A DNA stretch of 5,605 bases from Candidatus Nesterenkonia stercoripullorum (GTDB taxonomy: Bacteria > Actinomycetota > Actinomycetes > Actinomycetales > Micrococcaceae). Shown in pieces: positions 1 to 4,693 of the stretch. Position 1 is the first letter of the stretch. Each line of letters begins with the position of its first letter. The stretch lies in assembly GCA_019114115.1 (NCBI GenBank), contig DXGD01000395.1:1-5605 (forward strand), written 5' to 3'. The notes below the pieces were generated by a model, which did not search any database, was not told where the DNA came from, and was given only the letters and a program-made list of their open reading frames with translations. The position numbers and the translations under genes are program-made.

Positions 1-21
1 CAGCTCGCCTCAGGTGAGCTG
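1..21. repeat. Inverted repeat / hairpin at left edge
   Basis: CAGCTC at the first six bases pairs with GAGCTG at 16-21. With a G-T wobble and two further C-G pairs this gives a 9-bp stem closed by a TCA triloop. No T-tract follows, so it is not a classical intrinsic terminator. It may lie inside the 3' end of an upstream gene, since frame 1 is open from the window edge to a TGA at 43-45. The repeat may extend beyond the window, so its true size is unknown. Confidence 0.35.
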
Positions 22-117
22 CACGTCGGAGACGAGCGGCCCTGACCATGAGCCCGACTGCCATGAGCTCCGCTGTGACAGGAGCGCACGCACTGCGAGG
101 CCGCCGCGTGCCGGTGC

Positions 118-125
118 AGGCGAGG
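118..125 (+). promoter_or_regulatory. Ribosome binding site of DUF4031-HD gene
   Basis: The purine-rich AGGCGAGG ends five bases before the ATG at 131. It is the only good Shine-Dalgarno-like stretch near a start in this frame, and it supports ATG 131 over the upstream in-frame ATG at 14. Confidence 0.5.
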
Positions 126-130
126 CTGCG

Positions 131-1042
131 ATGACGATCTACATCGACCCGCCCCTGTGGCCTGCCCACGGCACGATGTTCTCCCACCTCATCTCGGATG
201 CCTCCCTCGCGGAGCTGCACGCATTCGCCGATCGTGCCGGCATCTCCGCGAGAGCCTTCGACCGCGATCACTACGACGTCCCCCAGCAGCGCAGGCAGGA
301 GCTGCTCTCGGCCGGAGCACGACCGGTCTCGGCGGGCGCGCTCACCCGGATCCTCGCCGCCAGCGGACTGCGCATCCCCGCCTCGGCTCGCCCGGAGAAG
401 CTGCGGCCCCGCCTGCGCACGATGTGGGACAAACTGCTGCCGGACACCGGAAGCGTCGCCGATGAGCTCCTGGAGCGATGGGCGGAGCCGCACCGCCATT
501 ATCACGGGCTGGTCCATCTGGCTGCGGTGCTGCGTGAGATCGGCACGCTCGAACGCGCAGGTGAGCTCAGGGGCGCTGCGGACCCTGACGGCACTGCGGC
601 GTCTCGGGTGCGGCTGGCGGCATGGTTCCACGACGCTGTCTACCGCGGCGCCGCAGGCACCGATGAGCAGGACTCAGCGGATCTGGCGAGCCACCTGCTC
701 GGTCCCCATATGCCCGCCCGCGCAGTGGACGACGTCGTCCGTCTGGTGCTGCTGACAACGGATCATGTCGTGGAGGCGGACGACGCCGCCGGATCAGTCC
801 TCAGCGACGCCGACCTGGCAGTGCTGGGCGCCGAGCCACGGACCTATGAGCGCTATGCCGCGAACGTCCGGGAGGACTTCGCCCATGTTCCCGAGCCGGA
901 TTTCCGGCGCGGGAGGGCCCAGGTGCTCGACGGCCTGCTCGCTCGGACGCCGCTTTATGCGACGGAGACCGGACGGCGGCGCTGGGAACCCGCGGCGCGG
1001 GCGAATATGCTCGCCGAGCTCTCAGCGCTGCGCGGGGCCTGA
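131..1042 (+). CDS. DUF4031 domain - HD phosphohydrolase fusion protein
   Basis: A 303-residue two-domain protein. Residues 1-83 match my recollection of the DUF4031 family ([20 protein letters not shown] start, then a DRDHYDVP stretch near 45-51). Residues about 95-300 look like the COG4339-type predicted metal-dependent HD phosphohydrolase. Visible motifs are a His cluster at 121-129 (HRHYHGLVH), the HD pair in WFHDAVY (His167-Asp168), DEQDSA at 178-183, a TTDH at 209-212, and SDADLAVLG at 225-233. The tail [16 protein letters not shown] is also family-like. The substrate is unknown; HD enzymes of this kind usually hydrolyse phosphomonoesters or nucleotides with divalent metals, and that is only an inference here. 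The protein is probably cytosolic, as no signal or membrane segment is seen. The frame is open upstream to the window edge, but the upstream 39 codons are Arg/Cys-rich and unlike the family, so ATG 131 with its ribosome binding site is preferred. It converges on the membrane protein gene and overlaps its end by 21 bp. Confidence 0.88.
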   Translation: MTIYIDPPLWPAHGTMFSHLISDASLAELHAFADRAGISARAFDRDHYDVPQQRRQELLSAGARPVSAGALTRILAASGLRIPASARPEKLRPRLRTMWDKLLPDTGSVADELLERWAEPHRHYHGLVHLAAVLREIGTLERAGELRGAADPDGTAASRVRLAAWFHDAVYRGAAGTDEQDSADLASHLLGPHMPARAVDDVVRLVLLTTDHVVEADDAAGSVLSDADLAVLGAEPRTYERYAANVREDFAHVPEPDFRRGRAQVLDGLLARTPLYATETGRRRWEPAARANMLAELSALRGA

Positions 1043-2095
1043 CGGGCCGTCGGGGCCTGGACCGTAGTAGCCCGTGCCGCTCTGGCCTGAGCCCGGACCT
1101 GGTCCGTATGGAGCTGAGCTGTACGGCTGCTGGTCCGGCAGGCCCGTATAGGACTGCGGAGGATAGCCTCCTGGACCGAACCGCTGCTTGCGTGCTTTCT
1201 TCTCCCGGAAGTACGCATTGCTTTCTGGAAGCCACAGGAAGACGATCGCGGCCGCGCTCAGCGCCACCAGGATCAGATTGGCCACTCCGAAGGGGATCAG
1301 GGTCACGCTGCCGGCCAGGAAGATCGTCGCGAGAATGCGGCCCACCCCGGTGAGAGTGCCCACGAAGGCGAACATCGTGTAGAGCGCCAGCAGGACGAAC
1401 CCGCCGATGACGACCATGGAACCCAGGGTGAACATCACCGTCTCGAAGGCCTCTTCGGGCGACATGCCCTCAAGCTCAGACGAACGCCGGATCTCCTGCT
1501 CGAACTCGGTCCAGAACTGGCCATCCACCGTCCCCGGGCTGACGCTGGTCAGCCACGAGAACGTGTAGATGCTCAGGATCACTGCGGTGACACCGCCAGC
1601 GAGCATCGACACCATGGCCAGCACCAGCATGAGCGGGCGCTTCAGCGCAGCGCCCGGCGGCTGCGGAGCTGGGCCGCCGGCATAACCGGGGTGCTGGACT
1701 CCCGCGGGGGGAGCAGCAGCGTAGGGCGAGCCCTGCCCGGAGGACGCCGGCTGGCCGTATGAAGGCTGCCCGTAAGGAGACTGCCCGTAGGCAGACTGCG
1801 CATCATCGGGCCGTCCGTAGTCCGGCTGGCTGTGTGCGGGCTGACCATACGCGGGCTGACCATACTGAGACTGCCCGTAACCGGACTGCCCGTAACTCGG
1901 CTGCCCGTGGCCTGATTGGCCGTAGTCCGGCTGGCCATAGGGGGAAGAGCCGCCATAAGGATTCTGCCCGTAGGGGGATTCTTCGGGCGTCGGCTGCCCT
2001 TCGGGGCGGTCCGCGCCCTCCGGCTTGGACTGACCCCAGCGCGGACGTTCGGGTTCGCGCCCGCCGTAGGGGTTCTCCGGTGGGGTGTGCGACAT
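1022..2095 (-). CDS. YGQ-repeat four-TM membrane protein
   Basis: A 357-residue protein of unknown function. Residues 1-150 are hydrophilic and low in complexity (Pro, Gly, Tyr, Gln, Ser). A pentad repeat of the type xYGQ(P/S) runs from about 41 to 115. Four hydrophobic segments follow at about 154-182, 221-247, 250-270 and 272-290. An acidic loop (about 183-220, with [14 protein letters not shown] and SPEEAFE) lies between the first two. The fourth segment ends in [16 protein letters not shown], a basic stop-transfer of a style common in actinobacterial membrane proteins. The tail from about 305 is again Pro/Gly/Tyr-rich and disordered. The KR before the first segment and KKARK after the last suggest both tails are cytoplasmic (positive-inside rule, inference). 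The start has a good ribosome binding site on the minus strand. The gene is divergent from the histidine phosphatase gene and looks monocistronic. No enzymatic motif is visible; a scaffold or envelope role is possible but unproven. Confidence 0.85.
   Translation of the reverse strand: MSHTPPENPYGGREPERPRWGQSKPEGADRPEGQPTPEESPYGQNPYGGSSPYGQPDYGQSGHGQPSYGQSGYGQSQYGQPAYGQPAHSQPDYGRPDDAQSAYGQSPYGQPSYGQPASSGQGSPYAAAPPAGVQHPGYAGGPAPQPPGAALKRPLMLVLAMVSMLAGGVTAVILSIYTFSWLTSVSPGTVDGQFWTEFEQEIRRSSELEGMSPEEAFETVMFTLGSMVVIGGFVLLALYTMFAFVGTLTGVGRILATIFLAGSVTLIPFGVANLILVALSAAAIVFLWLPESNAYFREKKARKQRFGPGGYPPQSYTGLPDQQPYSSAPYGPGPGSGQSGTGYYGPGPDGPSGPAQR
1036..1057. terminator. Possible shared GC-rich hairpin between convergent genes
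   Basis: GACG (1041-1044) pairs with CGTC (1048-1051) around a GGC loop. A T-G wobble, two C-G pairs and, after a one-base bulge, two more G-C pairs extend the stem. It sits exactly where the two convergent genes overlap and could hinder transcription from both sides. There is no T-tract on either strand, so this is a weak call. The same bases also code for the Gly/Pro-rich end of the minus-strand protein. Confidence 0.25.
1751..1975 (-). repeat. Degenerate 15-bp tandem repeat coding xYGQ pentads
   Basis: This stretch codes residues 41-115 of the membrane protein. Tyr (or His/Asp in degenerate copies) falls every five residues at 53, 58, 63, 68, 73, 78, 83, 88, 93, 98, 103, 108 and 113. Two more units precede at 42 and 47, offset by one extra Ser. 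The core is YGQP or YGQS; degenerate units are HGQ, HSQ, YGR and DAQ. At the DNA level the units are 15 bp and share a CCGTA / GGCTG-like pattern on the plus strand, with substitutions. The array is likely to vary in copy number between strains by slippage (inference). Confidence 0.85.
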
Positions 2096-2383
2096 CGGCT
2101 GTTCCTCGCCTTCATTGCTCTCGGTCTGCGCCGTGGCTGACTTGAACTCCAGTGACGGCCTCGGCAGATCTCCGGCCGTTCAGCCCCTGTGCGCCATCCG
2201 ACCTCTCTGCCATTGAGTTCTTCCTCATCAACCAGCTTAGCGGGCACCTGCGTCCAGGTCCTGGCTCCTCGTCCTGTGTTCGTCTCAAGCTCACACCGTC
2301 GCGCGCAGGAGGCCCCTTTTGCGTGGGCTGAGCGGGCTGGTCCGCGGTCACCATCTCGCCGGAGAGATTTCTCTGCCAGACTT
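2096..2383. other. Divergent intergenic region
   Basis: About 290 bp separate the divergent membrane protein and phosphatase genes, so promoters for both should lie here. I see no convincing sigma-70-type pair on either strand. The best plus-strand candidate is TTGAGT (2213-2218) followed after 17 bp by CTTAGC, which is a poor -10. A small palindrome, CCAGG-T-CCTGG, lies at 2254-2264. The plus-strand frame stays open from 2189, but its Ser/Arg-rich translation does not look like a conserved protein, so I treat it as non-coding. Confidence 0.5.
2103..2107 (-). promoter_or_regulatory. Ribosome binding site of YGQ-repeat membrane protein
   Basis: Read on the minus strand, GGCGAGGAAC precedes the start. 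The GAGGA core lies seven bases before the ATG at 2095, a normal spacing, and it fixes this start. Confidence 0.6.
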
Positions 2384-3085
2384 ATGGTCATGGCTTCATC
2401 TTCTGTCAGCAACCCTCAGCCCGCCGGATACTCCACCGTCCACCTGGTCCGCCACGGCGAAGTGCATAACCCGAATCGGGTGCTCTACGGCCGGCTGCCA
2501 GGATTCGGCCTCTCCGATCTCGGGCACCGCATGGCAGAGGGGATAGCAGATCACTTCGCCGATCGCGTCGAGCGGGGCCACCCCATCCATCTGCTGGCGG
2601 CCTCGCCCCTGCAGCGCGCGCAGGAGACGATCGCTCCTTTGGCGCAGCGGCTGAAGATGCCTGTGGTGACAGAAGATCGCGTCATAGAAGCAGAGAACCG
2701 CTTCGAGGGGCTGACCGGGATCCGGAACCAGCTGAAGAACCCTCGCTGGTGGCCGTTCCTGATCAACCCGCTGCGTCCTTCCTGGGGCGAGCCCTATGCG
2801 CAGCAGGTCGCCAGGGTCCTTCAGGGCGTGAAAGCGCTGTCGGATCGTGCGGTCGCAGACCATGGTGACGGCGCCGAAGTCGTGGTGGTCTCCCACCAGC
2901 TGCCGATCTGGGTCACCCGGCTTTGGGCGGAGAACCGCCGTCTCTACCACGACCCTCGGGACCGGGAATGTTCTCTGACCTCGATCACGACGCTGCAGAT
3001 CGGGCCGTCGGGGGTCGAATCCGTACGTTACGACGAACCCAATGTGGAGCTGCTGCGGGACGCCGTCGCGCTGCCGGGGGCGTAA
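2384..3085 (+). CDS. Histidine phosphatase family protein (phosphoglycerate-mutase-like)
   Basis: A 233-residue cytosolic enzyme of the histidine phosphatase superfamily (branch 1). The core begins with VHLVRHGEVHNP; Arg23-His24-Gly25 carries the nucleophile that becomes phosphohistidine. Next come YGRLPGFGLSDLG (35-47), SPLQRAQET with Arg78 in the phosphate pocket, and IEAENRFEG with Glu104 or a near neighbour as candidate proton donor. VVVSHQLPIW follows, with the second catalytic His171. All core residues are present, so it should be active. The substrate is unknown; these proteins are often mislabelled phosphoglycerate mutase. The M. tuberculosis counterpart by gene order is Rv0525, directly upstream of its thioredoxin-CcdA-ResB genes. 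The start is uncertain: ATG 2384 and ATG 2390 are both possible and neither has a well-spaced ribosome binding site (GGAGAG at 2361-2366 is 17 bases before the first). The in-frame ATG at 2189 would add 65 non-conserved-looking residues and is rejected. Confidence 0.9.
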   Translation: MVMASSSVSNPQPAGYSTVHLVRHGEVHNPNRVLYGRLPGFGLSDLGHRMAEGIADHFADRVERGHPIHLLAASPLQRAQETIAPLAQRLKMPVVTEDRVIEAENRFEGLTGIRNQLKNPRWWPFLINPLRPSWGEPYAQQVARVLQGVKALSDRAVADHGDGAEVVVVSHQLPIWVTRLWAENRRLYHDPRDRECSLTSITTLQIGPSGVESVRYDEPNVELLRDAVALPGA

Positions 3086-3102
3086 CAGCTGCGGACTAGG
3101 CC

Positions 3103-3115
3103 GAGGCTGCGCCTC
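3103..3115 (+). terminator. Weak stem-loop after phosphatase gene
   Basis: GAGGC-TGC-GCCTC forms a 5-bp stem with a three-base loop 17 bases after the phosphatase stop codon. It lacks a T-tract, so termination would be weak at best and read-through into the ccs genes is possible. Confidence 0.2.
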
Positions 3116-3157
3116 TGCTCCAGGCCCGCGAAAGCGTCGTCGAGGACACAGGCACTT

Positions 3158-3174
3158 CGTGTATCTACTACACG
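3158..3174. repeat. Inverted repeat A upstream of ccs operon
   Basis: CGTGTA (3158-3163) and TACACG (3169-3174) form perfect 6-bp arms around TCTAC. The repeat lies just upstream of the TAGAAT -10-like hexamer, in the region a -35/-10 spacer would occupy, so it is placed like a repressor operator. Confidence 0.45.
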
Positions 3175-3180
3175 CTGTAG
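3168..3180. promoter_or_regulatory. Candidate operator CTACA-N3-TGTAG
   Basis: Perfect 5-bp arms, CTACA and TGTAG, flank CGC. The site overlaps inverted repeat A and runs into the TAGAAT hexamer. The TACA...TGTA core resembles operators of the BlaI/MecI/CopY repressor family (known core TACA-N2-TGTA), but the spacer here is three bases rather than two. The regulator assignment is speculative. Confidence 0.3.
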
Positions 3181-3183
3181 AAT
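3178..3183 (+). promoter_or_regulatory. Candidate -10 element (TAGAAT) of ccs operon
   Basis: TAGAAT matches the TANNNT form of the -10 consensus. A start point near 3190 would give a leader of about 70 bases before the thioredoxin gene. No good -35 is visible at 16-19 bp upstream (CTTCGT at 3155-3160 is the nearest), so an activator or another sigma factor may be needed, or the call may be wrong. Confidence 0.35.
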
Positions 3184-3213
3184 TGACGACGGACGATGCG
3201 ACGTCGTCGTCAA
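3183..3213. repeat. Inverted repeat B, 9-bp arms
   Basis: TTGACGACG (3183-3191) and CGTCGTCAA (3205-3213) are perfect 9-bp arms around a 13-base loop. It would span the inferred transcription start or form a stem in the 5' leader. The sequence after it (CTGTGCG) has no T-run, so it is not a typical terminator for the phosphatase gene. Confidence 0.5.
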
Positions 3214-3215
3214 CT

Positions 3216-3231
3216 GTGCGTTGATACGCAC
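3216..3231. repeat. Inverted repeat C, 6-bp arms
   Basis: GTGCGT (3216-3221) and ACGCAC (3226-3231) are perfect arms around TGAT. It sits three bases after repeat B and 29 bases before the thioredoxin start, so in RNA it would form a second leader hairpin. Confidence 0.45.
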
Positions 3232-3260
3232 CTGAACTGATTTCTTCCGAAACGTGAGTC

Positions 3261-3911
3261 ATGGTGTCTGAGCCTCTGTTGCGCAACCGCATGAACGTGT
3301 CCAGGCCGGCCAGGGCCGGTCGAGCGGCACGTGCCGCTGCTGGCCTGCTGGCCGGTGCACTGGCCCTGACGGCGTGCAGCTCGGAGAACGATGAGCTCGC
3401 CCAGCGGGCCTCGAACGACGGCACCAACTATGTGGCCGGTGACGGCTCTGTCCAGGAGTTCGACGAGAGTGACCGCGGCGAGCCCGTAGCCTTCGAATCG
3501 GAGCTCTTCGACGGCACCGCCGTGGACGCCTCGCAATGGCGCGACGAGGTCACCGTGGTGAACTTCTGGTACGCCGCCTGCGCTCCCTGCCGCGTGGAAG
3601 CCCCTGACCTCCAAGCGATGCATGAGGAGTTCTCAGAGGATGAGGTCCAGTTCTACGGCGTGAACACCCGGGACACCGAGGCCACAGCTCAGGCCTTCGA
3701 GCGGACGTTCGACATCGGCTACCCCTCGATGGAGGATCGCGGCGGCGAGGTCATGCTCGCCATGACTGACTACGTCCCGCCCTCGGCTGTGCCGACCACC
3801 CTGGTCCTGGACCGAGAAGGACGGGTCTCCGCGCGCATCCTCGGGATCGCTGAGCCCGGGACGCTGCGCGCGCTGATCGACACAGCGCTCGAGGAGTCCG
3901 ACAGCGCATGA
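3261..3911 (+). CDS. TlpA/ResA-like thiol-disulfide lipoprotein
   Basis: A 216-residue exported thioredoxin of the TlpA/ResA/CcsX type. The Arg-rich n-region and hydrophobic stretch end in the lipobox LTAC (Cys39), so it should be lipidated and anchored outside the membrane. After an acidic linker the thioredoxin domain starts near 77. It has VVNFWYAACAPCRVEAPDL with redox Cys107 and Cys110, then FYGVNTRD (131-138), and the cis-proline loop SAVPTTLVLD with Pro178. The usual Trp before the first cysteine is Ala here (AACAPC). Its expected role is to reduce the CXXC cysteines of apocytochrome c, using electrons from the adjacent CcdA. It overlaps ccdA by ATGA, so the two are likely co-translated. 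The start is uncertain: ATG 3261 follows an in-frame TGA and is the longest form, while ATG 3291 gives a more typical 28-residue signal peptide (206 residues in all). Neither has a strong ribosome binding site. Confidence 0.9.
   Translation: MVSEPLLRNRMNVSRPARAGRAARAAAGLLAGALALTACSSENDELAQRASNDGTNYVAGDGSVQEFDESDRGEPVAFESELFDGTAVDASQWRDEVTVVNFWYAACAPCRVEAPDLQAMHEEFSEDEVQFYGVNTRDTEATAQAFERTFDIGYPSMEDRGGEVMLAMTDYVPPSAVPTTLVLDREGRVSARILGIAEPGTLRALIDTALEESDSA
3891..3896 (+). promoter_or_regulatory. Ribosome binding site of ccdA
   Basis: GAGGAG lies inside the end of the thioredoxin gene, 11 bases before the ccdA ATG at 3908. It supports a start overlapping the upstream stop codon (ATGA). Confidence 0.5.
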
Positions 3912-4693
3912 ATGGTGCGCTGACGGTGCTGGGCGCTGCCTCAAACAATCGATTCGCGGAGATCGTCTTCGACGGATCCCTGCTGATCTCGCTGCCGGTC
4001 GCTGCGCTGGCCGGGCTCGTCTCCTTCCTCTCACCGTGCGTGCTTCCCCTGGTGCCCGGATACCTGGGCTATGTGACCGGCCTCTCCGGTGTGGATCTGC
4101 AGCAGCGCCGGCGCTCGCGGATGGTGCTGGGCGCGTCCTTGTTCGTGCTCGGGTTCTCCGTGGTCTTCGTGCTCATCGGCGTGCTGTTCAGCCAGGCGAT
4201 GGTGTGGCTGCGCGTCGACGGCGGGTGGCTCACGCAGGCGCTGGGCGGCATCGTCGTCGTGATGGGGCTCGTGTTCATGGGAGCCTTCAGCTTCTTCCAG
4301 CGGGAGGCCAAGATCGAGCGGCGGCCGCCCGACGGACTGCTCGGGGCCCCGCTGCTGGGCGCGACGTTCGGCATCGGATGGGCGCCGTGCATCGGACCCA
4401 CGCTGGCCGCCGTGCTCGCGATCTCCACCCCAGCCGGGGGCGACCCCGCCCGCGGCGGACTGCTGATGTTCGTCTACTGCCTCGGGCTGGGTATCCCGTT
4501 CATCCTGATCAGCATGGGGCTGACGCGCGGGATGCGGGCGATGAAGTTCTTCCGCACGCATCGCGTCGCGGTGATGCGCATAGGCGGCGGGGTGCTCATC
4601 GCCGTCGGCCTGCTGATGCTCTCGGGAGTGTGGAATACCTGGGTGTATGCACTCCAGGACTGGTTCGCCAACGAGGTGAGGATGCCGATCTGA
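3908..4693 (+). CDS. ccdA: Cytochrome c biogenesis protein CcdA
   Basis: A 261-residue inner-membrane protein of the CcdA/DsbD-beta family. It passes electrons from cytosolic thioredoxin to extracytoplasmic thiol oxidoreductases, here most likely the TlpA-like lipoprotein encoded just upstream. Six hydrophobic segments are visible at about 25-52, 74-100, 110-132, 147-172, 183-205 and 221-243, the normal CcdA topology. The paired redox cysteines are Cys44 in LSPCVLPLVPGYL and Cys161 in GWAPCIGPTL, both in the classic Pro-flanked context. A third cysteine (Cys191, VYCLGLG) is probably not catalytic. Length is normal for the family. It overlaps the upstream gene by four bases and its TGA shares one base with the ATG of resB (TGATG), so expression is probably coupled across all three genes. 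Confidence 0.96.
   Translation: MNGALTVLGAASNNRFAEIVFDGSLLISLPVAALAGLVSFLSPCVLPLVPGYLGYVTGLSGVDLQQRRRSRMVLGASLFVLGFSVVFVLIGVLFSQAMVWLRVDGGWLTQALGGIVVVMGLVFMGAFSFFQREAKIERRPPDGLLGAPLLGATFGIGWAPCIGPTLAAVLAISTPAGGDPARGGLLMFVYCLGLGIPFILISMGLTRGMRAMKFFRTHRVAVMRIGGGVLIAVGLLMLSGVWNTWVYALQDWFANEVRMPI
4673..4681 (+). promoter_or_regulatory. Ribosome binding site of resB
   Basis: GAGGTGAGG within the last codons of ccdA closely matches the anti-Shine-Dalgarno complement and ends 11 bases before the ATG at 4693. It supports this start despite the unusual, non-conserved N-terminus that follows. Confidence 0.55.

Noticed and set aside
14..130. N-terminal extension of the DUF4031-HD protein from ATG 14
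   Set aside because: DUF4031 proteins typically begin near the MTIYIDPP sequence, and ATG 131 has a suitably spaced ribosome binding site. The extra residues are Cys/Arg-rich with no similarity I recognise.
558..567. 10-mer CAGGTGAGCT also present at 11-20
   Set aside because: A few repeated 10-mers are expected by chance in 5.6 kb, and no shared context is seen around the two copies.
1751..1975. CRISPR-like or intergenic repeat array
   Set aside because: The 15-bp units are degenerate, have no spacers and keep a protein reading frame with a clear pentad meaning.
2189..2383. N-terminal extension of the phosphatase from ATG 2189
   Set aside because: The 65 extra residues are Ser/Arg-rich, unlike the family, and would fill the divergent promoter region. 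The family fold begins shortly after ATG 2384/2390.
1642..2412. 256-codon minus-strand frame overlapping the YGQ membrane protein
   Set aside because: It reads the repeat region in another frame, giving Ser/Thr/Arg low-complexity sequence, and it lacks the membrane segments seen in the real frame.
2396..3427. 343-codon open frame on the minus strand opposite the phosphatase gene
   Set aside because: Its translation is Arg/Pro/Gln-rich with no recognisable motif, while the plus strand holds a complete histidine phosphatase. Long antisense frames are expected in GC-rich DNA.
4031..4561. 176-codon minus-strand frame opposite ccdA
   Set aside because: It is the Glu/His/Gln-rich mirror of codons for hydrophobic residues in CcdA, a usual shadow of GC-rich membrane protein genes.
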